Source: Ilyonectria destructans
Taxonomy: Eukaryota; Ascomycota; Sordariomycetes; Hypocreales; Nectriaceae
Direction: 5' to 3'
NCBI GenBank assembly: GCA_020740775.1
Contig: JAHEWK010000003.1
Coordinates: 2,914,001-2,978,000, forward strand
DNA length: 64,000 nucleotides
The position numbers were made by a program, and so were the translations under genes. The notes beneath the pieces were generated by a model. That model made no database searches and was not told where the DNA came from. It saw only the letters and a program-made list of their open reading frames with translations. Below, piece by piece: positions 1 through 10,760 of this stretch; within the stretch, counting starts at the first letter, position 1; each line of letters begins with the position of its first letter.

Positions 1-502
1 GATGACACGGCCGTACTTTTGCTTTCGGAAGTGAGGCCAGGCGGCCTTGGCGCACTTGTAGGAGCCCTTGACGTGGACCTTGATAATCAGGTCCCAGTCC
101 TCGTCCTTGATGTTCTTGAAGCTGACGTCTCGCAGGATGCCGGCGTTGTTGATGAGGACATCGATGCGACCGAAGGCCTTGATTGCGGTGTCGATGATGC
201 GCTCGCCGTTCTCGACCGAGTCGTAGTTTGCGACAGCCTTGCCGCCGGCTGCCTTGATCTCGTTGACGACGACATCAGCGGCCTGTGATGATGAAGAGTT
301 AGCGGGGATTCGATTCGTTTAATGCCGATTGGAGCTATCTGACCTTTGTTGAGTTGCCCTCGCCCTTGAAGGAGCCGCCGAGGTCGTTGACGACGACGCT
401 GGCTCCGCGTGAGCCGAAGAAGGTGGCATATGCCCTACCGAGACCGCCGCCGGCGCCGGTGACGACGACAACCTGGCCGTCGTATCTCAACTGTTCGGCC
501 AT
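1..502 (-). CDS. FOX2: Peroxisomal multifunctional beta-oxidation enzyme, N-terminal part
   Basis: Only the first 147 codons are in the window; the gene continues beyond position 1. Exon 1 is 502..344 and exon 2 is 282..1, separated by a 61-bp GT-AG intron (343..283); the frame closes exactly. The protein opens with a short-chain dehydrogenase fold: the Rossmann motif [12 protein letters not shown] near residues 15-26, [11 protein letters not shown] near 40-50, and NNAGILRD further on. This combination is typical of the first (3R)-hydroxyacyl-CoA dehydrogenase domain of fungal FOX2, which catalyses hydration and dehydrogenation of enoyl-CoA in peroxisomes. The second SDR domain, the hydratase domain and the peroxisomal signal cannot be seen, so another multidomain SDR is possible. 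The start at 502 is the first ATG in frame. Confidence 0.82.
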
Positions 503-1568
503 GGTGGATGTGGATGTGGCTGAGGTCGCGTCCTACTGTAGTTTGGCGTAGGAACTTGGGGAGGATGGAGGTTGGTATAATGGAGAAATGCACACGCTGT
601 GAGGAGAGAGAGGAAATACAAGAGAGGTAGGAGCGCCGATGCAGCTCTTAACGACAACGGGCCGGCAACTCTTTTGAATAAGAGGAGCCCTGGGACCTGG
701 ACCTTTGAACCTTGGACCTTGGCTGACGCCCCGACCCATCTTGTGAAGGGAGCCTCGGCTTGTTGTGCGGGTACCGAGGGGCACGCTAGAGACAGCGCGC
801 TAGGCCGAGCTCGGCATCGGGCCGCTTCACATGCAAGGCGCGAAAGTCGGGGTTTTGGGGAACCTTCAAGGGAAGAGCGACGGAGATGGATCGAGATGAG
901 GTCATGCGGAGAGACCAGTCTGACACAGGATGAGAGTACTTGTACGATTAGTAGTTGTATCACATGTTTGTGTATTTGCGTGTTTGGTCTCTTGAAGCAG
1001 CTGAAGCACAGTCTAACGAGACGGTGTAAAAGCAAGCTCCTCTAGACTCTCATGGTCTATCATGGCTCATGGCTGCTGCAATGCCACCGTCCCGTCATGG
1101 CCAGTACCAATCCTGTCGGGTAATTTGCAGTCGCGTCTGCAAACATAAATTTCCTCCTGCTTCTCGCCCGGGGAAACGACACGGCAGAGCGTTCAGCACC
1201 CAACACCCAGCTCCAACACACTCCTGTAGCTACACCCGTGACCCGCTGCCGACTCTTTTCCCGCGGCCCATGGCACAGAACCCATACCCCACAATTTCCC
1301 CCACAAAGCCGAATCGGGTCACGGTCAGTCAGTTCAGTCTCTGAGCGTCTCGTGTCCCGTCCGTCTCCCGGCGTCCGTGCCGCCGGCCTTCCAGCGTCGT
1401 GCCAGAAGCCGTGAGCCTTCGACATGGCACCACCACCCACTGCCGCCTCCAGCCTTCCAGCAGCCCGTACCGCCCGCACCGCTTTGCACACACGCCCCCC
1501 CCCCCTCTCCCTTATGCCGTAGTCGACTAAGTTAGTCCTCCTTATCGGCTTCCCATCCTTCTCTCAAA
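503..1568. other. Intergenic region, divergent promoters
   Basis: This 1.1-kb stretch lies between the divergently transcribed FOX2-like and TDA10-like genes. It contains only overlapping open frames without recognisable protein similarity. A run of C residues at about 1496-1507 and a pyrimidine-rich segment just before the kinase start resemble a fungal core promoter and leader. No RNA gene or mobile element was recognised. Confidence 0.5.
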
Positions 1569-2558
1569 ATGCCCCCTCAGTTCGTCGATGACAAGACCCC
1601 CATCTGCATCCCCTTCATCCTCGCCCAGCTCAAGGCCCATCGCGCAGAGGCCCCCGACCGCCCCTTCGTCATTGGCCTCAATGGCGTCCAGGGCGCCGGC
1701 AAGACCACCCTCGTCCGCGCCCTGAGCCTCGCCCTCGAGGAGCAGGCCGTCCCGACCTTGGTCTGCAGCATCGACGAGTTCTACCTGACCCGCCGTGATC
1801 AGGTCGCCTTGGCCGAGGCCCACCCCGATAACGCTCTTGTCCAGCATCGCGGGGAACCTGGTATGAACTGAAACCCACGTGGGAGCTGTGAGCCCGCGCG
1901 GAGCCGGGCATCATTGAGCCTCACCGAGCATCAGACCAACCATATCTGACCGCGACCCCCAGGAACCCATGACTTGCCCCTCGCAAAGGCCTTCTTCAAT
2001 GCCCTGCTAAAAGGCGACCCCGCCAAGCTCCCCAAGTACGACAAGGCAATATGTGCTGGCAATGGTGAACGCTCTCCCGAATCCCAGTGGATGCCCGTCA
2101 ACCAGCCCGGCCAACCCAAGATCCAAGCCATCATCCTCGAGGGATGGTGCGTTGGCTTCCGGCCGTTAACCCCCGAGGGCGTCGAGGCCAGGCTGGCCAA
2201 GCCCAACCACACCCTCCAGAAGCACAAACTCGAGCACCTCCTCTTCGTCAATGAGAAACTCGCCGAGTACGACAGCCTCACCGACCTCTTCGATGCCTTT
2301 ATCCAGGTCGACGCCGAGGACCTTGGCTACGTCTACGGCTGGCGCCTCGAGCAGGAAGACCACCTGCGGGAGGAACGCGGTGACCCAGACGCCGGCATGA
2401 CCTCGCAGCAGGTCGTCAAGTTTGTCGACGGCTACTATCCCGCATATGAGCTCTACACCGAAGGTCTGAGGAAAGGAGTCCTCCCCAACCGACCAGGTCA
2501 TCAGTTGAGAATGGTCGTGGGCCGTGACAGGAAAGTGAAACGTGTTCTACGCATCTGA
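1569..2558 (+). CDS. TDA10: TDA10-like ATP-dependent kinase
   Basis: Two exons (1569..1860 and 1963..2558) encode 295 residues; the 102-bp intron has GTATGA and CCCCCAG ends and the frame closes as ...RGEPGTHDLPLAKAF. A Walker A P-loop, GVQGAGKT, sits at residues 39-46, followed by CSIDEFYLT, RGEPGTHD and EGWCVGF, which are hallmarks of the phosphoribulokinase/uridine-kinase-like family that includes yeast Tda10 and plant glycerate kinase. Length fits the family (about 290 residues). The C-terminal part, with WRLEQE and a segment around VKFVDGYYPAYELY, also fits. The substrate of fungal Tda10 is not established; D-glycerate is suggested only by homology. The start is the first ATG of the open frame. 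A cytosolic location is inferred from the lack of a signal or membrane segment. Confidence 0.88.
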
Positions 2559-2832
2559 GCTTTACGAATCTAACGCGCACATATTGGGATACCACTAATT
2601 AAGATACCATGCCGAGCAGAAGCCCCGTTTATCGTGCAACAAATTCGTGAATTATCGTAGCGGCTCTGTATGCCTACCTAGTTGTAGGTGAAACCTGGTA
2701 TCGCCCTAGTTCTCGCCAAACGCCCTTCGGATGCTACGCTCCTGATACAAAGCAAACCAACGTCCCAATCCATCATAAATGCAGTCATGACAGTCGTATC
2801 GTGACACGGGCTGCCACCACCCTCATCATTTC

Positions 2833-4254
2833 CTATAGCCTTTTGTCCTCCACTACTCGCTGACCATCCTGCTTCATCTTAGACAGCTTTCGGTCAATCG
2901 TATCCGTCTTAAGGCGCACGGCCTCCTCGCGGCTGGCAGCTTCATATTCAAACTCCTGGATGATCCGGCGTTTGTTTCTCCTCGCCTCTGTCAAGTCTTG
3001 CACAAACCCGGCAAATTCGCTCACGAACCATTCCCCAGAAGCCTCCCAATCGTCCACAGACATGGCCGAGAACAAGCCATGTTGTTCCTTCTCGCCAAGG
3101 TGGCGGAATTGGTCCAACCTGGCAATTAAGTTATCGGCGTTGGTGCTGAGCGGTTTCTCTTCTTCCTTGGACGGATCAAAGTCGAATGGTTGCCTCTGTA
3201 AATCCGTAAAAGCCATTGAAGTGAGTGCCATGTCGTCATATTCAGGACTCGGGCGACTTCGCTTCTTTTCTCGAGAATACTGGGTCATTGGCATAGCTGG
3301 CATGGAGCTTTCCATGAGAACTCTCTTGGCCACAGGCTTTGGTTTCTTGGGCTTTGGAGTCAGATGCTCCTCTTCCTGTGCGACTGAATCCACATCATCG
3401 TCTCGGCCGTGTACTGTCGTGGGTCGACGTGCATCGTCCGTCTTGTATCGCGCTTGCCATTGTGATTGCTGGATAGTAGGGGATGAGCTCCTTAGATGGT
3501 CATCGACATCATACGCTTCCGATTTACCGGCGTGAGACCTTCTAATCCTGACTTCGCGCATCGGAAGCTTTGATTCGTGCTTTAGTGGCGAGCTGGGGCG
3601 GATTTGGTCACTCTCGTAGAACCCATTAGGCTTTCGACGACCATTTGCTGCGTTGTCTCGGAACCCGTCATCCATGTGGGCAACATCGTGTCGAGGAGGT
3701 CTCTCAACCACGGACATGAAGCCGTCGTTTGCCACCACAAACGCAGTGCCAGTATGCGCTGGTCGGGAAGGACGGTTGCGATCTGGGAGATGATGCGACG
3801 GGATATTCTTCCTGAGGTCCCGAGCCAGCTCCGGGCCAAGCTCAATTGGCTCTGCTGGCTCATTTTGAGGGGTCGTGAGACCCGAGTTCATGAAGCTCTC
3901 TCCGAGTTGTGAACCGGAGAAGAGATCCCCATTACGATCATTCGAGTTGGTTCGAGGTTGGCTATTTGATGAGGAAATAGGATGAAGTTTTGGTGATCGT
4001 AGGGGCGGCTGACCAAAACCATTACTTTCGCGGGGTGGAGGAGCTGTGTATCGGCGGTTCACTGGGGAAGGCGCCCGGATATCCTCGAGTATCGTCTGCC
4101 GTGTCGGAACGGGGGCCACCGGTTGAGGTTGTTCCAATCGATTCTCGAGCACCGGAGCCTGGCCTCCATTGATGCCCCGGCCATTATTCCCGTTGGAATT
4201 ATTCCGCGCAAAAGCCTGTAGTCGGCCGCCCCTGTCCTTAAAGCCCGGCGGCAT
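2833..4254 (-). CDS. ECM11 C-terminal domain protein
   Basis: A single open frame gives 473 residues from the ATG at 4254; the open frame extends upstream but without a nearer ATG. The first two-thirds is low in complexity and rich in Ser, Pro, Arg and Asn, as expected for a disordered region. The last roughly 130 residues form a predicted helical domain, with FSAMSVDDWEASGEWFV, LTEARRNKRRIIQEFE and RLKTDTIDRKLSKM, resembling the ECM11 C-terminal domain. In budding yeast Ecm11 is a meiotic protein that promotes synaptonemal complex assembly with Gmc2; the role in filamentous fungi is inferred. A short lysine-rich patch, KPKKPKPVAKRV, could serve as a nuclear localisation signal. The start is less certain than the body because an unseen upstream exon cannot be excluded. 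Confidence 0.72.
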   Translation of the reverse strand: MPPGFKDRGGRLQAFARNNSNGNNGRGINGGQAPVLENRLEQPQPVAPVPTRQTILEDIRAPSPVNRRYTAPPPRESNGFGQPPLRSPKLHPISSSNSQPRTNSNDRNGDLFSGSQLGESFMNSGLTTPQNEPAEPIELGPELARDLRKNIPSHHLPDRNRPSRPAHTGTAFVVANDGFMSVVERPPRHDVAHMDDGFRDNAANGRRKPNGFYESDQIRPSSPLKHESKLPMREVRIRRSHAGKSEAYDVDDHLRSSSPTIQQSQWQARYKTDDARRPTTVHGRDDDVDSVAQEEEHLTPKPKKPKPVAKRVLMESSMPAMPMTQYSREKKRSRPSPEYDDMALTSMAFTDLQRQPFDFDPSKEEEKPLSTNADNLIARLDQFRHLGEKEQHGLFSAMSVDDWEASGEWFVSEFAGFVQDLTEARRNKRRIIQEFEYEAASREEAVRLKTDTIDRKLSKMKQDGQRVVEDKRL

Positions 4255-5158
4255 GCTGTCGATCGTGGATGAGGACACAGAGATGTTGAATGTTATTTGG
4301 CGCGAAGGTGGTAGGTGTTGATCGCCTGGTAAACACCTGGCTTCGATGCGATGGTAATTTCGGTCGGGTGAGGGGTATTAAGAGGTCGGACGGCTCGATG
4401 CTGGCGCGGTTGGAGGACCTCCTGAACGCATGCGCAAAAGAGTGTGGGAGGTCATGCGCCTGATGGCGACAACCATGGAGAGGAAGACGAATCCGGTAGT
4501 GTAGATGTTGATTACTCGTGTCGGAAGATGCAAAGGTTGAGACGGTAGAGAGACGTAGGTCTGTCAGCTTCGTTGAGGTTGAGATGCCTTTGTCGGGTTT
4601 CGCGTTTGGGAAGGAGCAGGCGTCAATGCGAATCGCGATGTCAGGTGACACACCATCGTCGCGGGATGCTTCGTGTACCACACCACGACCACATCGAAAT
4701 CACCATTTTTTTTTGCCTCTTGACTGACATAACTTCTTGGCTGAATATTTCGTACTGTTAAAATAATGCGTGGTATTTATCCAAATTTCTAGTCATTGTG
4801 GCTACGTGGGCGACACAATTCTAATGACGTGGCTCGCCACTTCTTCTCACGATTTTGTACGAAGCCTGGCGCAGGAAGTTGGACAATTTCCCATATTGAG
4901 GTATTAAAAGTGTATTGCTTGCCCTTCTCAAAGCGGCATGTAGCCACTATTAACACAAAGTGAACTGCAGTGTATTGTAAATCGTCAACTTTGGGAAAGT
5001 CCCTACAAGGAAGGCCCTTATTATTTCTTTAGCTCGCAAGGGTATCTAGGCATACAATGACCAAAACACATGAATTGTGAACCTTCGCATCATCATCATC
5101 ATCATCATCTCATCATAATTTTCTCACAACACCTGGTGCTGGCCCATTACACTGATCT
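4255..5158. other. Intergenic region
   Basis: This 0.9-kb stretch runs from the promoter of the ECM11-like gene to the 3' end of the F-box-like gene. It is AT-richer than its neighbours, especially 4680-5110. No gene was recognised. It contains a CAT trinucleotide run at 5088-5109. Confidence 0.5.
5088..5109. repeat. CAT/ATG trinucleotide microsatellite
   Basis: Seven uninterrupted CAT units lie 50 bp downstream of the stop codon of the F-box-like gene, in its likely 3' untranslated region. Confidence 0.9.
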
Positions 5159-6627
5159 TCAGTCAGCGATATCCTCGTCGAGCAAAAATTCTAGGAAGGA
5201 CGAGCCTGGATGAGATTCTCCACAGCAGGGGCAGATGCCTTCTTCTTCGCTATCCCAATCCAAATCATTCATCTCATACCCACTAAATCGAGAAAATTGA
5301 ATCCATTCGCGCTCTGGGTTGTCACGAGACTTTGGAACACGCTTCCAGATGACCGTCCCCTCGTCGCGACTCGAGGTAGGGTGACCCTCCTCCCTGGGAG
5401 CGGGAGGAAGTGCCCCAAGTCTGCCGTGATTATGGGTCGAGTGGCCGTTGGGAGTGTCAGAATCGTCCGTGTCCTCGTTATCATTGTCTTTAGCCTTCCA
5501 AGAACGGATGACTCTGGCACACCATCTTTTTCCAGAGAGGGGCTGGAGGGATCGAGACTGGGCGATGTAGGAAGCGGGTCCATCGAGGTACAGCCCCTCG
5601 TCCTTGAGCATCCCACTCAACTCAGCCGAGGCCTTCATGCCTGTATCATCAAACGGCATTCCCGTGATCTGGAGTTCGTTCAAGGTGCATCCGAGTTCGT
5701 GGGATGCAATGTCGTGCAATTCCGATCCCGAAAAGGGCAGCAGGGTATCAGAGAAGTTGACAAGATCAAGTCGCAACGACGTGAGGGAGGGCAAAAGTCG
5801 AGGGCGAGGTTGCTTCTTGTTTTTGACGCTGGGATCATATGGTGCACGAAGACCCTCCAAGAAGTCGACAATCTGATTCCAAGTGTAGCATCGGAAACCA
5901 CCGCGAACAAGGGGCGTCTCGGTTGGTCGTAGGTGAACCTTGAGTAGTTGATCCTTCTTCAGGTCGGAGTGGTAGCAACGATCAAGTTTATGCTTGCGGC
6001 TGCGTGAATCATCATAATACCGGGCGATGATGCGAAAGGTGACACGAGTGATGCCCTGGCGAAACTTGAAGGGCAGTTCGGCAAAGTTGCGCACGGCCTG
6101 AGGGGTGGTGAAGGTAAAGTCGTTGGATTCCCAAAGATAGCGGGTTCCTTCGACATGAAGGGCCTTGCAAGTCGCCAGGAAGTTAATGGCGATCTGATTA
6201 CCTCTACCCTTCTCCTTCTCGGCCAGGTTTTCGGACGTGATGGGCGACATGGGATCCATGATGGGATGTTGGCTCTTCATGGCAAACTTGAGAATCCGCA
6301 GGAGAACCTCCATGGGGAGGTACGGATGGCCCATGTCCTGGGCAGTCATGGAAGACCTAGTTTTGCGGGCGGTAGGGTCCAGTTGCTTGATGTGATTCAG
6401 AGCCACTGGGGACCAGGAAATCCCATTGTCACGCAAGATTCGCTTGAGTCTCATGTTTTCCTCAGTGAGAGACTGGTTGGCACGACGAAGGGGACTGTTG
6501 TAGGCTATCTTTGCCTGGTCCTCCTTGTCTCGGCATTCCCACGGGAAGACAGTCTGTGCCGTGATGTTAGTTGCGACAGGGTCAAGATATTGGGCACGTT
6601 ACTCACTGAGCCGTTGGCTGCCGCCAT
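5159..6627 (-). CDS. F-box-like hypothetical protein
   Basis: Two exons encode 471 residues: a 7-codon first exon (6627..6607, MAAANGS) and a long second exon (6553..5159), split by a 53-bp intron with GTGAGT and CACAG ends. The join restores one frame through TVFPWECRDKEDQAKIAY. An N-terminal heptad-like stretch (NQSLTEENMRLKRILRDNG, about residues 26-50) may form a short coiled coil. LPMEVLLRILKFAM at residues 86-99 resembles the first helix of an F-box, and the region after it (LATCKALHVEGTRYLWE) fits the rest of such a domain. The C-terminus carries a CPCCGESH motif (Cys448, 450, 451), which could bind metal but is too short to call a zinc finger. If it is a true F-box protein it would recruit substrates to an SCF ubiquitin ligase; that is inference. 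Confidence 0.68.
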
Positions 6628-8105
6628 CGTGGATCAGGGAGATCACAAGTGGTGTGGAAAGGTGATGTTTTGCAGCAGCCTGTGTGACTGTGTTGAGAAG
6701 AGAGATGATGTAAAGTGGAAGTACAAAGGACAAAAGTGGTTGAACAGAGGGGTGATGTGGCCGCCAAACCCGGGCAGGAGATAAGACTGGGCAGCTGGCT
6801 GCCAGCTGGTGAGTGGAGAAGGAGCAGAGCGAACAGCTGCTCGATCGCTCTAGTGACCGAAGATGAAGGACAATGAGAAGAACCGGAAAATGGGGTGGAA
6901 ATGGCGGGTTTCACATGGAAAGATCTGAGGGACAGGTGAATAAATAAGCCGCAGCCTGGGCTGCCGACAGTGAATCAAATTGGAGTCAATCACCCGGGAG
7001 GACTGGGTGGGCTGCGCTCGGTGTTTGCGACAGTTTGCGGGAGGCGCTGACAGGGTTGACGCCCCGTTTGGCGATTGCAGACGGGGACCACAACGGAGAA
7101 ATTGAATGGCGCCCGGGAGGCAACTGGATTCGCTCTTGATGATCGTCTATGGCGAGGTGCCTGAGTTGCAGAGTCAAGAGGAGAGGTTGTACGAAGGTTG
7201 GTGGAGCCGTCTTAGCCGGTGCCTCATCTGGTGTGACCTGATGAGCTCAGCGAGAAGCTTGGACTCCAACCCGAGCCTGCCTTGCAGCAAAAGCACGCGG
7301 GGAGGGAAGGCGGAAGTCGCCTCAAAAGCCCTGGTCTTCAATGGCCTATGGAGCCCGGATCGAGACCCCCGGAAAGTTACTTCCGTAGTTTCATTCCTTA
7401 GTTCACTGGCCTGTCTCTGTATTTGCCTGTTAAAAGGGGTGAATGACCTAATGATCAATTTGGTGAATGTTATCGCTCCTGCTAAACTGGTTACCGAACT
7501 CCGTACCAAATCCATTCCTGGTGCTTCGTTGGCCACATGTAGCAAAGTCGTCCGACAAGCCCCGAGTAACCTCTGGCATTAATCGTTTCAGTTTACAGCC
7601 TCTCAATGGCGATTTATTACGGCACTGCAGCATGATGTCCCTAGCCGACGAGGGAGATACTTATCCGAGCCAATGATTTCAATTCATGATGATTTAATCC
7701 GCCTCTATTCAAACGATACTCATTTACGCCTAGGACGAGGTACTGTCCGATTCTTCTTTGTTGCACCTGTCATTTGCCTACCCCTGGAGCTTGTTTATCG
7801 CCCTGACCGATCCTTAATGAGAATTGAGTGTCATTAGCCTGGCGCCATATGATATGTCGCCTGTGAGAGGTAAACAAACGCGCTCGATGGGTAGGCATCT
7901 TTCTGACGTCATGATGGTACTCCCTGCGTCAACAATTGTCTGTCTATGATGAAATGGGTGACGACGGCATTGCATATTATTTAGAGGGGTAAGCGAAGAT
8001 GAATTAAGTCCTGTGAATATAAAGCGATCGTGGCGGTTCAACTTCAAACTGGAATTCATTACTTCACTCGTAGGGAACTGACCACTTCTTTCTAACATTT
8101 ACGTC
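6628..8105. other. Intergenic region, divergent promoters
   Basis: About 1.5 kb separates the start of the F-box-like gene from the start of the bli-3-like gene, both reading outward. Open frames here are short and unlike known proteins. The last 300 bp are AT-richer and hold the promoter of the bli-3-like gene. Confidence 0.5.
8018..8023 (+). promoter_or_regulatory. TATA box candidate of bli-3-like gene
   Basis: TATAAA lies 83 bp upstream of the start codon at 8106. GATC-containing motifs follow at once (GCGATCG, 8024-8030) and occur upstream near 7804-7812 (ACCGATCC). GATC cores are part of white-collar light-response elements in Neurospora, so light control is possible but not shown. Confidence 0.4.
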
Positions 8106-8799
8106 ATGTCGTTCTCCAACACTTCTACCGGGGATGCTCCCGCCGATCCTTACAAGAAGGCGAACAAAGATGAGGTCGGCCTCAAGAGGAAGGTTGAAGA
8201 CTTGGTTGAATTAATCAACAAGTGCAAGTTCAGCATGATGACCACTCGAGGTTCTTCCTCGGGCAACCTCGTTTCTCGATGCATGGCACTGGCTGCTACT
8301 GTGAGTCCTCCATTATCTCTCTACCCATTGCTACGACGATGAGCGAGTGCCTGACTTGCAATAGGAAACCGACGGTATCGACCTTCTCTTCCACACTAAT
8401 ACCGAGTCTGGCAAGACGGACGACCTCGCTGCCGACCCCCATGTCAACATTTCCTTCGTCAATGCCTCTGGCGAGTGGGCGTCCATTGCGGGGACTGCAA
8501 CCATCAAAACAGACCGTAATTTGGTGTCAAAGCATTATACACCGGCATTGAAGGCCTGGGTTGGTGATTTGGGAGATGGGAAACATGATGGCTCTGAGAA
8601 CGACCCCCGTATTGGAATGATTTTGGTTAGGATGGTATCTGCGACGTACATGTTGACGGCCAAGAACATATTCAGCCGTGCCGCCGAAATCGCCACCAGC
8701 GCCGTCACGGGAAAGCCCGCCGAGGTCAACAGTCTGCGAGAAATATCAGAGGCCGATGTTCAAACCTGGCGCAATACCCAGGCTGCGTTGGCTGTTTGA
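8106..8799 (+). CDS. bli-3: bli-3-like FMN-binding split-barrel protein
   Basis: Two exons (8106..8300, 8365..8799) encode 209 residues; the 64-bp intron has GTGAGT and CAATAG ends. The body shows the pyridoxamine-phosphate-oxidase-like split-barrel fold used by general stress FMN proteins: CKFSMMTTRGSSSGNLVSR on the first strands, DGIDLLFHTNTESGKTDDL, and HVNISFVNASGEWASIAG. The closest named relative I recognise is blue-light-inducible bli-3 of Neurospora crassa. The protein probably binds FMN or a related flavin; the reaction is unknown. It has no signal peptide. The gene converges on DPH5 with only 62 bp between the stop codons, so the two 3' ends probably overlap as transcripts. Confidence 0.87.
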
Positions 8800-8861
8800 T
8801 CAGGGCTTGCTGTGTATGATAGGAATCTGATGAATGGAAACATGAGTATGCCAATCGAAGC

Positions 8862-9825
8862 CTACAGCTGTAGCCCATATTCGGCCTTCCAGATCCTGTC
8901 CCACTTCTCCTTGTCTACTGCAAAGTGCCGCACATAGTCGTGCTCCAACTCGTGAGCCCTTCGACCGAGCAAAACCAAGCTGTGTAGAGGTGGGCCAAGC
9001 TCCTCATCGGTAGAGCACAACTCTTCCAGAGTACCAGCAACAAACTTCTCTGTCTTACCTCCTACCCGAGCGGCACCGATGGCTAAGCTGTCCTTGCTAT
9101 AAACACCCTCCTTGCGCTCGTCCTCAATCTCCAGCATCTGCTGAGCGCACTGGCCCACGGTCATGTAGCGAGGCGGCTCGTAAATCAACCTTCCCCGGGC
9201 AAGGTTCTCCAGGCTCTGCTCCTTGACTTTGATGTCCACCAGAACCAATGTGTGTAGGCCGATAGTGCGATTTTCCTTTATCCGGTCGTAGAAAGACGCG
9301 GGCTTCCACGAGTCTGTGAAGAAGACCATGGACACTGTTTGTCCAAAGTTGTAGAGCTGCAGGCCACAGGCACCGATGCCGGACATGATGGATGCGTTAG
9401 GGACGGTTCGGACGGGGATCTCGAGTTCTCGGGCGCGCAAAACCAGATCGGTATGGGTAGTCGCACTTCCGCAAAATTAGCACTGAAAGGTTGAGGCCCA
9501 ATTCTCCTGAACATACCCAAAGGGATCTCCCACAACAAGGAACGCTACGTCCTCGTTCTGCGCATTTCGAAGAATCTCGTCACTGTTCGACTCAACCATC
9601 TCACGGTCGGCCACTATAATAGATCGGCCATAGTAAGCTTCCTATTAATCGTCAAAATTAACTCTCTAGCAAAGGCCGAGTTCTGCGTACCAGGACGGAC
9701 TGGTTCACGAGCAGGATGCTGGTGTAGGCCTCGAGGTAGACCCTGGAGGCATTTTTGGCCACCTCAAGTCCCTTGACGGTAATATCCGTCTCGTCGGAGA
9801 GTCCAAGGCCCACTAAATACAACAT
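8862..9825 (-). CDS. DPH5: Diphthine methyl ester synthase
   Basis: Three exons (9825..9691, 9641..9517, 9465..8862) encode 287 residues, the usual length of eukaryotic Dph5. Introns of 49 and 51 bp have GT-AG ends, and both joins restore conserved sequence (SVL/EAYYGRS and GDPFG/ATTHTDL). The N-terminus [15 protein letters not shown] and the VVGDPFGATTHTDL and [19 protein letters not shown] segments are signatures of the SAM-dependent diphthine synthase family. The enzyme methylates the modified histidine of translation elongation factor 2 during diphthamide synthesis in the cytosol. The start lies 221 bp from the start of the divergent SNU23 gene, so the two share a promoter region. Confidence 0.95.
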
Positions 9826-10046
9826 GTTCCCGGTGTCGCGTATTGATATGAGATCGCGGGTTGAAAATTCGAGTCGCAGTCAGTTGAGAAAAAGATGCCC
9901 CGCGGCGGGGTACTTTTAGCGTTCCGCACCTGCAACGTCATGCCAAGTACCCCTGTCGATGAGCCTGGGTGCCATGGCAATCCCGACTTTTTCGCATTGG
10001 ACGCGGCCGACCGTGTTCACCTTGCATCCTCAATTCCACAACCACA
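9826..10046. promoter_or_regulatory. Bidirectional promoter DPH5 / SNU23
   Basis: Only 221 bp separate the start codons of two divergent genes, so their core promoters must overlap. No TATA box was seen on either side, which is common for housekeeping genes. Confidence 0.65.
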
Positions 10047-10760
10047 ATGGCCGACTCAAAGAAGGGCGGTGCCTATAGCGCCCCCGCCGGCGATACCGAC
10101 TTTCGAAAAACCTGGGACCTCGACGAATATGCCGCCAAGGCCAAGGAGCGCGAGGCGAAGGAGAAGGAGGAAGGCAAGGCTCGCTATGAAGCCAAGCTTG
10201 CCGGCAAGAAATACCACAAGCCGATGACCGGAAACGAGACATACACGTCAGCAAGGCGCAACATCATCGACCTTACCGCGCAGGTCGGAAAGACGCAGCT
10301 CATTCCTGCTGGCGCAGGCGTCGGAAAGCGCGGACGCAGTGCCGGTTTCTACTGCGAGCCTTGCGACTTGACCTTCAAGGACAACATCCAATACGTGGAG
10401 CATCTGAACACGCCCCAGCATCTGATCAACACGGGCCAAACATCGGAGGTGAAGCGAGCGACGGCAGCCGAGGTCCACGAACGAATCGAATACTACGTCC
10501 AACGACGGGACGACCTCGAGAAGGAGAAGGCCACGAGCCTCCACGATCGGCTGCAGATACGGGAGGAAGAACAGGAGAAAGAGGCGGAAGAGCGACGGCA
10601 GAAGCGCAGGGACGAAATGGAGAAGCGGCGTGCGAAGCAAGAAGAGGCAGCCAAGGTCAAGACGGAGTATGGAGAAGACCTGCGAATTGAGGGCGAGCAT
10701 GAGGAGGACGACATGATGGCACAGATGGGTTTCACCGGGTTTGGTACTTCAAAGAAGTGA
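10047..10760 (+). CDS. SNU23: U4/U6.U5 snRNP component, U1-type zinc finger protein
   Basis: An intron-free frame encodes 237 residues from the ATG at 10047; the frame is open further upstream but without an ATG. A U1/matrin-type C2H2 zinc finger, FYCEPCDLTFKDNIQY then VEHLNTPQHL, places Cys103, Cys106, His119 and His125 at the family spacing. The N-terminal FRKTWDLDEYAAKAKEREAK segment and the long charged helix after the finger match yeast Snu23 and human ZMAT2, subunits of the spliceosomal B complex that help activate the tri-snRNP. Nuclear location is inferred from this role. The neighbour DPH5 shares the promoter but no function. Confidence 0.93.
   Translation: MADSKKGGAYSAPAGDTDFRKTWDLDEYAAKAKEREAKEKEEGKARYEAKLAGKKYHKPMTGNETYTSARRNIIDLTAQVGKTQLIPAGAGVGKRGRSAGFYCEPCDLTFKDNIQYVEHLNTPQHLINTGQTSEVKRATAAEVHERIEYYVQRRDDLEKEKATSLHDRLQIREEEQEKEAEERRQKRRDEMEKRRAKQEEAAKVKTEYGEDLRIEGEHEEDDMMAQMGFTGFGTSKK

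Noticed and set aside
4238..4681. Open frame overlapping the 5' end of the ECM11-like gene in another frame
   Set aside because: No similarity was seen, and it overlaps the likely promoter and start of the recognised gene.
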